From Prostheceraeus crozeri (taxonomy: Eukaryota > Platyhelminthes > Polycladida > Euryleptidae): DNA of 64,000 nt. The notes below the pieces were generated by a model. It made no database searches. It had not been told where the DNA came from and saw only the letters and a program-made list of their open reading frames with translations. How positions within the stretch are numbered: the first letter of the stretch is position 1; each line of letters begins with the position of its first letter. Positions 25,875-35,489 of the stretch are shown here, one piece after another. Location: the NCBI GenBank assembly GCA_907163375.1, contig CAJQUW010011065.1, positions 496,001-560,000 on the forward strand, given 5' to 3'. Both the position numbers and the translations under genes were made by a program.

Positions 25875-27341
25875 TCAGCCAACCAGCTCGTGCTTCCTAT
25901 TCAGACCCGGTGACTTATTGTTGATGTGCCTCGCTTCAGCAATACGGCTTTCAATAGGCGAACTTAGTTTGTCTAAAATACAATACCTGAAATCGTTAAT
26001 GGACATGTTACGATTGTGGGCGGTCTTGGCATGCTCAGTAAGAGCGCTGGTATTATTAAGACTCCTTAAGCTACTGGCGTGCTCCTTAAGGCGAGTGACA
26101 AAAGGACGGCTAGTTTGCCCAATGTACGATTGGTTACAAAGACTACATGTAAATTGATATACCACGTATCGATCATCGCACGCATAGCTACCGTTCAAAC
26201 CAGTACATATTTCGCAATTTTCATGTTTACGACTATTTTTCTTATTATCTAAGCAGTGTTTTAAAGTTTTATTCGGTTTGTTAACTAGGGTGATGGGTAA
26301 GTTGTATTTTTTCACGAGTGATTTAAGTTTTCTATTACAGCTATCGCTCACATAGTCTACAGTAAATTTTACGTTAGTATTATTTGTTTTCTCTTTCTTG
26401 CTCTTGTTTTTATTGAAATCTCGGTTGCTAAACCCATTCTTACGAAGTCGGTTTTGTGCCTTTTTTAAAGACTCGTCTTTCAAGGCCGGATTCGAACATA
26501 TGGATGCAACCCGCTGTTCAGTACTCTTCATGAATTTATCCTTAATGTGACGAGGCACCCAACTATCTTTTTTCAGAGTGATGTCGGAGTGGGTAGGTTT
26601 CGAGTACCACTGATAGCTAATATCATTATTTTTTATTCTAATAGATATATCGAGGAAATTTAGGGCGGTATTCAGATCTGGAACTTCGATAGTAAACTGT
26701 ATACTTTTATTAATGGAATTGAATACTTCTATTATTTTTTCAAAAGTTTCTATGTCACGGGAAAACGGACCCATAATTATGTCGTCGACATACCGTAAAA
26801 AGATATTCGGAATGATACCACTTTTATCGAGGTGCTCCAACACTTGTGTCTCAATAAAATGAATTGCGATGATCGCAAATGGAGGAGCGAAGTGGGAGCC
26901 CATCGGACAGCCGTGTATTTGGAGGTAGGTCTCATTTTCGAAACTTATTTCATATTTAAAAGCTATAAAAGTAAGGCAATTTTTTAATTGATCTAAGGTG
27001 AGACCAAAGTTTTCAATTTTATTCCAATTGTTTTTGGCAAAGTTGATCACACATTCAATGCCAAATTGAATTGGAATGCTAGGGTAAAGGCTAATTATAT
27101 CCAATGAAATAAAGGTTTGGTTTTCATATAGGTTACTACGGTCTATGTTTTGAATTTTATCAATTAACATTTCACTGTTACGAAGGTACGACGGAACTAA
27201 TTCTACAAGTTGTTTTAGAACCTGAGTAACAAGCCAGTCGATCTTTTGTGTAGGACTGTTTGTGGTTGATGCTATCGGTCTTGACGGAAAACCACTGTCT
27301 GTCCGGATCTTGTGGTCTTTCACGCAAGTCTTAACCATCAA
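25875..27341 (-). CDS. Penelope-like element: reverse transcriptase with GIY-YIG endonuclease (5'-truncated)
   Basis: A 488-codon frame of a Penelope-like retroelement. Reverse transcriptase motifs run in order: KDHKI and SRPIAST near the start, SLDIISLYPSIP (about residue 80), GCPMGSHFAPP (about 144), and the catalytic FLRYVDDIIM box (about 182). The C-terminal third carries a Cys pair region and a GIY-YIG nuclease core (VYQFTCSLCNQSYIGQTSRP, about residues 400-420, followed by TRLKEH). Family members usually have several hundred more residues before these motifs and an in-frame stop lies just upstream, so the copy lost its 5' part, as reverse-transcribed insertions often do. The first codon of the open frame is TTG; no natural start is implied. 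A hammerhead-like motif follows about 80 bases after the stop. Confidence 0.88.
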   Translation of the reverse strand: MMVKTCVKDHKIRTDSGFPSRPIASTTNSPTQKIDWLVTQVLKQLVELVPSYLRNSEMLIDKIQNIDRSNLYENQTFISLDIISLYPSIPIQFGIECVINFAKNNWNKIENFGLTLDQLKNCLTFIAFKYEISFENETYLQIHGCPMGSHFAPPFAIIAIHFIETQVLEHLDKSGIIPNIFLRYVDDIIMGPFSRDIETFEKIIEVFNSINKSIQFTIEVPDLNTALNFLDISIRIKNNDISYQWYSKPTHSDITLKKDSWVPRHIKDKFMKSTEQRVASICSNPALKDESLKKAQNRLRKNGFSNRDFNKNKSKKEKTNNTNVKFTVDYVSDSCNRKLKSLVKKYNLPITLVNKPNKTLKHCLDNKKNSRKHENCEICTGLNGSYACDDRYVVYQFTCSLCNQSYIGQTSRPFVTRLKEHASSLRSLNNTSALTEHAKTAHNRNMSINDFRYCILDKLSSPIESRIAEARHINNKSPGLNRKHELVG

Positions 27342-29777
27342 CCTTCTTAATCATGCCTAACAACCTCCCGTACGCCACAAGCAAATTAATCATCAGCCTC
27401 TATTTTGTTAAATCCTCCAATTGGAATCCCTAATTACAATAGTTGTTCTCATTAAGCATTGTGCGTTTCAAGAAGTTTGTTCATCATGAATAATTCGGAA
27501 CTATTTCATACAGCCACTTGAAAAGGGTCTTCAAGTATCCTTGGTATAGGAATTCAGCAATCAAATCTGTAAATTTAGTTTCTTCATCGCACATTATCAA
27601 ACAACCACATCAACAACCACGATCAAACAACCGCATTATCGAGTCACTGCAGTGGATGCATTCTTATTTTACATTGTTCTCTTGCGGCTATGCATGTTGG
27701 CCATATACCATTTTCTGTATCGCAAGATATAGTCAACCTAACTGATTAATGGACAACCGTATTGATTGTGATGATGTGATGCTGCTTGTTTCATCAATGT
27801 CCTACCTGTTTCAACATTTAGTGTAAAAGCAGCCGACAGCGTCTAGTGTATCGATAACTGATGCGAACTTACAATATTGAAATTACATGCAAACGCGCTT
27901 TCGACGGGGACCTTATTTGTTTGCTCAGTTTATTAAGACAACAATCACATTTCCCATTGAAGGCTTGTTGTTGCTTTGTCAGGAAATTGTGAGAACATTC
28001 ACATCAGCTGATTCAAAAATTTCATGGATATCAGAATAATACTTTTCAAACAATATTTCATGTTCATCTTTCATTAAAAATGGGGATAAACGTTCAATTT
28101 TACAGGGATAGTCAAATTAACTTCCTAGTTGTAAATCAACATGTATGTAATCTTCATTGCCCCCATGGTATCTCAATGTGTGAACTCATAATTTATTATT
28201 TAATTTCATTAATCCAATAATTGAAATACATTCAAGTGTATACTTATTTGCATACGAACACGTTTTTGAAAGGTTAATGAGGTGGGGCGTTTTGAAAATG
28301 GTTGAAACATGGTTTTGAACATGGTTTGAAAATGGCGGCATGAAGATACCAATAACTTCAGACAGAACGAATTCCTATAATTTACTTATATTTTGGCACT
28401 ATGACAACTATCATGACGAAATTTCATGGAATCTATGAAACCAAGATCAATATAGAGGAGTTAGATTTCTGACAGTTAATACCCGACAGTGAACCACGTG
28501 AAACCAATCAAGTGAAGAGATGCAGATTTGGAAACTTCCCCCGATATGATTTCGCTCACCTGTTGTGGACGAAGGATGAGCACAGCAGGTCCCTCTTATT
28601 TTCATTAAACTGTCCTGTTGCGTATGTGGAAATCAGCCTCAAGTGCCGACGACGTGCTGCGCTCGTCCTATTTGTATTGAATCTGCGGCTACTCGACAGC
28701 CATTATAGAGCTGATCACAGGACGAGCATGGTACTTGCGACACTGATAAACATTGCTAGCCCGTACTCTGGAGGTCGAAGATCAACAACCAAATTTAATT
28801 GTGAAATGTTCAAATGTTAGCAGTCAATACTAGAAAATTTGCATCATGTGGCCAAGCTTAGTTAGTAGGCTTGTTGGCATCAACTACAACAGATTAGAAA
28901 ATTCAACTTTACAGACACTTTACAGACACTTTACAGAACTTCGCAGATTTTCCGACATGCATATAGACTGCAAAATATAGGTCAGTGATCTCAACCAACA
29001 TGATATTGTTTTAATTAAGCCTGCACCGGAACCTTCCATGGCAAACTGAATTGTAAATACTTCTTGAGAAAATCTTTCGATCATTATCTACTTCGCTAAA
29101 ATCAATTTATGCTTTTGCATTCTTCCCTCATTGATAGAGAACATTGAAATTGCCTTTGGACTCAGCTATGTCAATATCGACAGTGATACATTTTCAAACA
29201 TCATTGGACAGCTAATTCTTAGATAATAAATCATGGATCATTGGTTCAGAAGAAAATGAGTGAGTGGCAGAGATTTGTTCGCTGTGCGATTGAGAACCAA
29301 TGATGTGGACCATGTAAACGTTAGAAATCTCTGTTGATTCTACCTACAAAAAACGCATTAAATTGATAGTGGGCCTACGTGAAATATGTAACCAGGCTTC
29401 TGAATTTATGTGCCTTGACGTTATTAGAACTTTCTGTCATGATAGATGAATTTATGATAGAAAAAATCAGGAATTTCTTTAGCAATAATTACAAGCAAAC
29501 ATTTTTGTGGGCATCAACACTCTGCAGGTCATTGCAGGTAGAAAAAAATTTAAATGGAAAATATTTTAATGGTTTCTCATATTATAATTTGTAATACAAA
29601 GAAATTGAAAGACTAATGTACGTGCGTAATATTATATAGCTTTCATTTATCAGACGTTCCATGAAAGTAGTGATCTGCAAGAATCTCTTCATTTGTTAGG
29701 TATGCTGCTTTAAGTGCAATCGAAATAAGACTTGAGTCAAGAATGAAATAACTTGGCCTGCTAAGACTTGCAATTAG
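27342..29777. other. Intergenic DNA, no gene recognised
   Basis: Contains a short local duplication of GGTTTTGAA/ATGG units near 28285-28340. A 102-codon frame at 28512-28820 has no recognisable motif. Nothing else supported. Confidence 0.5.
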
Positions 29778-30064
29778 CAAGTTAGTGACATTTCTACGGG
29801 CATTCAATAAATATCACTTTAAACACACTGCTTGCAAATCGCCTAAGTTAGTGCGCCTGCAATAATTAATAAATGCTGCTTTTGCAAACACAATGTAAAT
29901 AGAATAGTTAAATATTGTTTATCAATACATTTAATTATTCTATTTACATTGTGTTTGCAAAAAGCAGCATTTACTTATTATTGCGGGTACAATAACTTAG
30001 GAGTTTGACAGTAGTGTGTTTAAAGTGATATTTAATGAATGCCAGTAGAAATGTCACTAACTTG
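29778..30064. mobile_element. Foldback MITE
   Basis: Two arms of about 130-135 bp are inverted copies of each other around a short AT-rich centre. The tips are CAAGTTAGTGACATTTCTAC and its exact inverse GTAGAAATGTCACTAACTTG. The central part with CACAATGTAAATAGAATA is paired with TATTCTATTTACATTGTG. No obvious target duplication. A further copy of the central motif (TTTAATTATTCTATTTACAT) occurs alone near 30230. Confidence 0.75.
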
Positions 30065-30512
30065 GTGATTGAAAATCTCAAAGTTACCCGCGCATGGCTG
30101 CAACTTTAAATAGGGAGTTGTATCGATGTTGAGAGATGTGAACTAGGTTTGCTGATGATTCCTGATATTGGAAGAAATGGCAGCTATTCAGGTCAATCCC
30201 CATTTTTCAATTGAGGATGCAACTCAATATTTAATTATTCTATTTACATTGGCCTGCTAGGGTTATATTCACAGATTTTTGAGAAAGAGTTTCCTGTCCA
30301 GGTGCTAGATATTTAGATTTCCATGGTAAAGAAGCAATCATGCACTGGTTGTGTAAAAAATGAAAATGGAGGGCACAAATGGGAAGCTGCAGCTAGCTCC
30401 ATTGAAAGCACATTGAAATTGGTGGGTAAAAGCTGGAAAATTTCCAACTTTTACCCGGCAAGCAAAATAGAATGCTAGGATGTGAAAGCATGAATGAGCC
30501 AATTAACACAGT
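30065..30512. other. Intergenic DNA before the Polinton
   Basis: Holds the stray piece of the neighbouring MITE near 30230. No gene. Sequence runs to the target duplication at 30513. Confidence 0.5.
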
Positions 30513-30518
30513 CCAGAG
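30513..30518. repeat. Polinton target site duplication, left (CCAGAG)
   Basis: The same six bases occur at 53537-53542, just outside the opposite end of the element. Six-base duplications are the rule for Polinton integration. Confidence 0.9.
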
Positions 30519-31850
30519 AGTAGTAAGTAAAACTCCACTTCTGGACCGCGCAAGATGGCCGCCGTCGCTGACGTCCCCCCCCCTCTGGAACGGCAGAGTG
30601 TCGTGGTCGGCCGCCGTGGTGCTTTGGTTCTGACGTCCCCCCCCCTCTGGCCGACCGTCGTATAGCGCGCGGTGATGTGGTGTCTAGGTTGGCGTGGTGT
30701 GCCGGCCAGGTTGGCGTGGTGTGGCGGCCAGGTTGGGAGGGTGGACTGTCGTAGCTCACCTGAAAAAAATCCTAAGTGTCAGAGTGGCTTTGTATGGGTA
30801 AAATTTTGAAAATTTTCCAAAGTGTGGAATTTCGACCTGGGACCTTCACCAAAACATTTTTCATCAAATTTCACTGACCTCCCCCCCCTCTGGACAGCTC
30901 GCTTCGATCTTGGCTTCTAGTGAACGGATTTTGTCTTAAGGCTACTCGTTTGAAAGAGGAGAAAAAACTGCTCGACGACATTTTTTGTTGCGAGTCAATC
31001 GGACCAGCCGTTCAAAAGTTAGAGCTGTTACAAGATTTTAGGTCGGAGCTCGCTCACCTGAAAAAATCCTAAGTGTCAGAGTGGCTTTGTATGGGTAAAA
31101 TTTTGAAAATTTTCCAAAGTATGGAATTTCGACCTGGGACCGTCACCAAAACATTTTTCATCAAATTTCACTGACCTCCCCCCCCTCTGGACAGCTAGCT
31201 TCAATCTTGGCTTCTAGTGGACGGATTTTGTCGTGTAATAGCTCGTTTGAAAGCTAAGAGTGAGACAAATTCAGTGAAAGAAACGCCTTGTTCATATCTG
31301 TCTTCGTTCAAAAGTTAAAGCGGTTACAAGATTTTAGGTCGGAGCTCGCTCACCTGAAAAAATCCTAAGTGTCAGAGTGGCTTTGTATGGGTAAAATTTT
31401 GAAAATTTTCCAAAGTGTGGAATTTCGACCTGAGACCGTCACCAAAACATTTTTCATCAAATTTCACTGACCTTCCCCCCCCTCTGGACACCTAGCTTCA
31501 ATCTTGGCTTCTAGTGGACGGATTTTGTCGTGCAATAGCTCGTTTGAAAGCTAAGAGTGAGACAAATTCAGTGAAAAAAATCCTAAGTTCAGAGTGTGGC
31601 TTTGTATGTAAATTTTTTGAATTTTCCAAAGTGTGTTTCGACCTGGGACCGTGTCACAAAACATTTTTTTCAAATTTCACTGACTGACCCCCCCCCTGAC
31701 GGATTTTGTCGTGCAATAGCTCGTTTGAAAGCTAAGAGTGAGACAAATTCAGTGAAAGAAATGGCTTGTTCATATCTGTCTTCGTTTAGATGTGAGACGC
31801 CATTTAAGATTTTGGGAGATTGACGAAAAACGACAGAGTTAGAATTTCCC
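30519..31850 (+). repeat. Left terminal inverted repeat with subterminal tandem array
   Basis: The outer part (to about 31180) is the inverted match of 52905-53536. It begins with a GC-rich segment holding C-tracts and GACGTC motifs. Then a unit of about 295 bp repeats three times and part of a fourth; each starts with CCTGAAAAAATCCTAAGTGT and ends in an ATCAAATTTCACTGACC stretch plus a run of 7-11 Cs. The same unit makes up the termini of the second Polinton. Short open frames here are artefacts. Confidence 0.88.
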
Positions 31851-31928
31851 AAGAAACAGCTCCAGCGGGCGAATGAAGGCTCGGATTGGTAAACGGAGAC
31901 CAGATTTGGAATCAGCTTGATGTTATTG

Positions 31929-31978
31929 TCCAATGAGGATCATCATCCAATGAGAATCAAGCATTTCTATATAAATAG
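31929..31978 (+). promoter_or_regulatory. Promoter of the rightward gene block (CCAAT boxes and TATA box)
   Basis: Two CCAATGAG motifs (near 31930 and 31947) are followed by TATATAAATAG at 31968-31978, about 105 bases before the first ATG at 32082. Spacing fits an RNA polymerase II promoter for the first rightward gene. Confidence 0.6.
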
Positions 31979-32081
31979 CGAGCCTTCCACAGTGAGAATC
32001 ATTCCATCGTTGAATCGCACGAGTGACGGACGCACATTTTCTCTCTCTCTCTCTAGTTCCCTGTTCTATTATCCAACTAAA

Positions 32082-32856
32082 ATGGTAAGTCGCTACTTCC
32101 CTCCCTCTCCTCCCTTGAACGTAAACTTAATACAATCTTTTCCATTTTCAGGCATCTACTCCATCTGCTGCACTAGTAGGACAAAATGGTGGTCAAACGT
32201 TACAAGGTTCGCTACGATCAGATCATCTACAACTGAGGCCAGTGGAAGAAACAACCAAGGTACATAATCCTACACCGCTACAGCGTAAATTTAAACAAGT
32301 CTTGCGTTATGACGATCATGGTGTAGTACTCCAAACGGGAATGCTCCCTTCCACGGATGTCAAGATAATGCACAATCAGTATGGGGACTACATACTGATC
32401 CCCGTGAGTCCGTACATTCGCCACCAACTTGATATTATTGAGGAGTACGTGACATTAAATATGGACATTCCTACTCCTCTTGCTCAAGAGTGGAAGGCGA
32501 GAGATGACAAGGATACTCCCTATAGAAAGATTTGGGATGGTAATCAAATTTGCCTACCGGTATCGCATTGGTGAACTTACTATAAGAAGGAGGGAGATCA
32601 TTCAACACACATCACATGCGACGAGCTCGGAGAAGGTACTTGGGATATCCTTTTCAAAGTGAATGGGCTATATTATGGTCGTCACAAGGATAACAAAATA
32701 GCCTCTCTCTCCATGCATATGGAATCCATCCTATATATTCCAAAACCACCCAACGTGGACGACATAATTGATCAAATCCTTAACAGCAGTGGTACGAAGC
32801 GCAAGTCGGAGAAGAATGCTGCATCAAAACGCAAATCAAAGAAGGAGAATTACTAG
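32082..32856 (+). CDS. Polinton protein of unknown function, intron directly after the ATG
   Basis: First gene of the rightward block. The ATG at 32082 is followed at once by a canonical donor (GTAAGT), and a pyrimidine-rich acceptor ends at 32151. The next exon, starting ASTPSAALVGQNGG, is in frame with the long downstream frame, so exon 1 contributes only the initiator methionine. The readable protein has an N-terminal Ser/Gln/Gly-rich tail, then a compact region with motifs VLQTGMLPSTD and VSPYIRHQLDIIEEY, and a Lys/Ser-rich basic tail near the end of the region. I do not recognise the family; position and basic tail would suit a DNA-binding early protein. The copy is broken in about two places. 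Confidence 0.6.
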
Positions 32857-32890
32857 CCCTTTCCTAACTCTACCCTATGACAATCCGCTT

Positions 32891-33016
32891 ATGTGCTTTG
32901 AGTGTCGTAGACGTGGTCTTATTAGATACATTTTACTTCTTCGTTGCCATCATATCATTTGTGTATTTTGTCGTGAAAAGCATCGATGTAATTCTTCATT
33001 TTGTAATATGTTATAG
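32891..33016 (+). CDS. Small RING-like zinc-binding protein
   Basis: A 41-residue product starting at MCFECRRRG. Metal-ligand spacing is C-x2-C, eleven residues, C-H-H-x2-C-x2-C, then C-x4-C, close to a compact RING finger. The open frame extends upstream to the end of the preceding gene (possible ATG at 32816), so the true start is uncertain and it could be the tail of a larger product. RING proteins of DNA viruses often act as ubiquitin ligases; that role is inference here. Confidence 0.4.
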   Translation: MCFECRRRGLIRYILLLRCHHIICVFCREKHRCNSSFCNML

Positions 33017-33068
33017 AACGTTTCCTTAGATGTGTAAATTTCCGTTTTAGGCTTCTATCATCATTTTT

Positions 33069-33599
33069 ATGGATTGTGAGGGTGAACCTGTACAGGAGCT
33101 CAGTGCTATTGCTATGAACAATTGGACATATCAGATTGTCAGTGTCTATCATCAACATGCCAACTGCAATCCCAATGTTGATCAATGGGCGAGAAAACAC
33201 ATTCATGGACTTAATCTGAAATATTTGCAAGACTATGGCTTTTCTTGTGAGAGTGCTCTTCTTATTGACTTTAAACGATGGTTAGCTGCTTTCAATGTTA
33301 TACGCATCTTTTGTAATAATCCTGGTAAGGAGAGGAAAGTATTTCCCAATCTAATCATTGATGATATTTTGCTCCCACCTTGGGATAGTAGAGTGAATCA
33401 ACATTATCATGAAGTCACGAAACGTTTTAAGGATTTGTCTGTTCCTATTTTGTCTGTTCGTTGTAGTAGCTACGTTCATAACCAATGCTTCTTTCCTCCT
33501 TACCTCAGCACTGCCAAATTCCTGTATGGTTATCATTGCTCGCTGTATGATAGTTACCAGCTGTATCTATTTTATCTCTTTCAAACCATTGATTTATAA
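33069..33599 (+). CDS. Possible DEDD-type exonuclease-like protein
   Basis: A 176-residue frame. Just upstream, SIIIF reads into the start, giving a hydrophobic strand followed by MDCEGE, the arrangement of the first acidic motif (D-x-E) of DnaQ/RNase H-fold exonucleases. A second segment LLIDFKRWL and later acidic IIDDILLPPW and CHxxxY-like elements could supply the remaining ligands, but I cannot align them with confidence. A splice acceptor-like TTTTAG lies at the upstream side. A polyadenylation signal (AATAAA, near 33622) follows the stop. Function is a low-confidence guess. Confidence 0.4.
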   Translation: MDCEGEPVQELSAIAMNNWTYQIVSVYHQHANCNPNVDQWARKHIHGLNLKYLQDYGFSCESALLIDFKRWLAAFNVIRIFCNNPGKERKVFPNLIIDDILLPPWDSRVNQHYHEVTKRFKDLSVPILSVRCSSYVHNQCFFPPYLSTAKFLYGYHCSLYDSYQLYLFYLFQTIDL

Positions 33600-33686
33600 T
33601 GCATGCTTGTTACTATTATTCAATAAATGTTACTATGAGAAGAGTTGTTGTTTTCATGCAATGGATGGGTTAGATAAAGGGCGATC

Positions 33687-34097
33687 ATGTCTTTCTCAAA
33701 CGACTGCGGAACATTACATTTTCATAGGCAAAGTTTAAAAGGAGCTGTTCAAGATTATGTGATAAATTTTCATAAAGATGAGACCGACATCGAAGCAGTG
33801 GTCGATGATGCTAGCACTCTATTTCTAGAGTTAATGAATACATTCTCTGATAGCATTGTCATGGCGCCATTAGTTGCGAAAATTAAGTTTAGTCATTTTG
33901 GAAAGGAAGAGGTGGAAAGTCGCTCTTTCCATTTTGCTTCTTATTCAATGGAAGTGGTAGATCACCCCGAAGAATTTTTTAAAAGACATATGATAAAAAT
34001 TGCTGAACGTCTTAACGCATTTAACCATCATGGTAGCAGTCTAGTGATTGAAGCGATTTCAGATATTCACATTCAACTTTCCATAAAGAAAAATTGA
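33687..34097 (+). CDS. Polinton protein resembling the region found N-terminal to many Polinton polymerases
   Basis: A 136-residue protein starting MSFSNDCG. The middle has alternating strand and helix segments and the end reads HHGSSLVIEAISDIHIQL. This recalls the segment of about 130 residues, ending in a GSGW-like turn and an amphipathic strand, that precedes the catalytic part in many Polinton-type polymerases and also occurs in stand-alone genes. The PolB here (44134-48108) starts with zinc fingers instead and lacks such a segment. The gene is followed after two bases by the next ATG. Assignment is from memory of the pattern and moderate at best. Confidence 0.5.
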   Translation: MSFSNDCGTLHFHRQSLKGAVQDYVINFHKDETDIEAVVDDASTLFLELMNTFSDSIVMAPLVAKIKFSHFGKEEVESRSFHFASYSMEVVDHPEEFFKRHMIKIAERLNAFNHHGSSLVIEAISDIHIQLSIKKN

Positions 34098-34099
34098 AA

Positions 34100-34423
34100 A
34101 TGCAGTGGTACTTGATTGTAGCACAACTGGTTTTCGAGCTATGTCTGCTCACTCTCGAAGTATATTCCTTCTGTACATGTGTCTATTATTTAGAAAAGGC
34201 TAGCAAATTCATATCTTCAAAAAGACTTGCTATAGACATCAGTAACGGTGAAACTATGTGTTGTGATGTATGTAAGCGAAAGGATGGAAATGAAAAGCGC
34301 ATCTTCAAGAGATGTAAGCATGCTTTTTGTCAACGCTGTTTCATACGTAATTGCATTCAACTTTGCAAATGTAACCACTGTGACATTGCTCATTTCGAGT
34401 GTCACTTATGTCGCAATAGTTAG
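34100..34423 (+). CDS. Membrane-anchored RING-like protein
   Basis: A 107-residue protein starting MQWYLIVAQ. Residues about 3-30 form a hydrophobic stretch fit to span a membrane. The C-terminal half has zinc-ligand pattern C-x2-C, twelve residues, C-x-H-x2-C-x2-C, then further Cys pairs (CKCNHC and CHLC), a RING-type cross-brace. The ATG lies two bases after the stop of the preceding gene. I start at the ATG (34100) rather than the upstream TTG of the open frame. It differs from the RING-like product at 32891 in sequence, so this element carries two. Confidence 0.55.
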   Translation: MQWYLIVAQLVFELCLLTLEVYSFCTCVYYLEKASKFISSKRLAIDISNGETMCCDVCKRKDGNEKRIFKRCKHAFCQRCFIRNCIQLCKCNHCDIAHFECHLCRNS

Positions 34424-34474
34424 TACCTATGCAAATGTGGTAAAGATGGGTTTTAGCAAAGACTAACACGGAAA

Positions 34475-34840
34475 ATGGCGAAACGTAAAATGGCGAAACG
34501 TAAAAGTCAAAAGTCTTCAAAGTTTTCTTCAGCCATTCAAGCTCTCCGACGAATGAAAGCAAATCAGCGATATAATGCTATACGACATGCCAACGATAAA
34601 TTCATTCGTGAAATTATTTCTCATGTCAGAAAGTTGAGGACGAAGACATTAGCGCCAAAACAACGAAAGTTACTTAAGCGATATGCCACAAAATTGCGTT
34701 TCATCTCCAATCCTAAAGTCACCCTTCAAAGAAAGAGGAAAACTCTAACACAAAAGGGCGGTTTCCTTTCAGCAATACTTCCAATGATAGCTCCTGCCGT
34801 GGGCAACCTATTGGGAAATATCTTTGGCTCTAAGCGTTAA
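34475..34840 (+). CDS. Basic virion protein with hydrophobic Gly-rich tail (pVI/pX-like)
   Basis: A 121-residue protein starting MAKRKMAKRK, with a duplicated first hexapeptide. The first 90 residues are strongly basic and helical; the end is KGGFLSAILPMIAPAVGNLL, a glycine-rich amphipathic or hydrophobic helix. A basic body plus such a tail is typical of small capsid-associated proteins of Polintons, adintoviruses and adenoviruses, where they bind DNA or disturb membranes. It is directly followed by the packaging ATPase, which fits a morphogenesis operon. Looks whole. Confidence 0.6.
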   Translation: MAKRKMAKRKSQKSSKFSSAIQALRRMKANQRYNAIRHANDKFIREIISHVRKLRTKTLAPKQRKLLKRYATKLRFISNPKVTLQRKRKTLTQKGGFLSAILPMIAPAVGNLLGNIFGSKR

Positions 34841-34871
34841 TTATGCAAATGTTGAGTCTCAAAGTAATAAA

Positions 34872-35489
34872 ATGGATTTCAGACTTCAATGTGATAAAGT
34901 TCTGACTGTATCAGGTCCATCTCATGCAGGTAAAACTGTTTTCACGCTGAATTTATTGGATAAAAGAAGGGAGTTGTTTAAGGAACCTATCAATCGAGTG
35001 ATTTGGTGTTATGGTATTTATCAACCGTCGCTGTTTCAGGAATTGCAAAGTCGCAACTTTATTCGATATGAAGGAATTATTCCAGTGGATAAACTTCAGT
35101 CTAATGATGTTGTTGTATTGGATGATTTATTAAAAGAAAGTAAGAATTCAAAAGATGTTACAGATATGTTCACTCGCGCAGCACATCATAAAAGGTGCTT
35201 TATCATCTATATCACACAAAATTTGTTTCCTGATGGAAAAGAAGCTCGTACACGAAACCTGAATACACACTATTATGCTATTTTCAAGAATCCGCGAGAT
35301 AAAAGTCAATTTGAAATTTTAGCGCGACAAGTTGCACCCAGAGGATCAAAAGCCTTAATTGAAATTTTTCAAGCAGCTACTGAAAAACCATACGGTTACT
35401 TATTCATTGACTTTACGCAAGAGTGTCCGGAAGAATTTAGATTTCGAAGTGATATTTTGAAAACTCCCATGATTATCTACAAACTATGA
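34872..35489 (+). CDS. FtsK/HerA-type genome-packaging ATPase
   Basis: A 205-residue P-loop ATPase, the usual size for Polinton packaging ATPases. Walker A is GPSHAGKT (residues 15-22) and Walker B is DVVVLDDLL (about 78-86). The downstream FIIYITQNLF segment supplies the sensor Gln/Asn expected after the Walker B strand. I chose the ATG at 34872 because only a non-ATG codon extends the frame upstream. Its stop overlaps the next ATG by four bases. Looks whole. Confidence 0.9.
   Translation: MDFRLQCDKVLTVSGPSHAGKTVFTLNLLDKRRELFKEPINRVIWCYGIYQPSLFQELQSRNFIRYEGIIPVDKLQSNDVVVLDDLLKESKNSKDVTDMFTRAAHHKRCFIIYITQNLFPDGKEARTRNLNTHYYAIFKNPRDKSQFEILARQVAPRGSKALIEIFQAATEKPYGYLFIDFTQECPEEFRFRSDILKTPMIIYKL

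Noticed and set aside
30475-31933. ORFs in the terminal repeats of Polinton 1
   Set aside because: They arise from the tandem terminal units and C-tracts and recur at every terminus in both strands.
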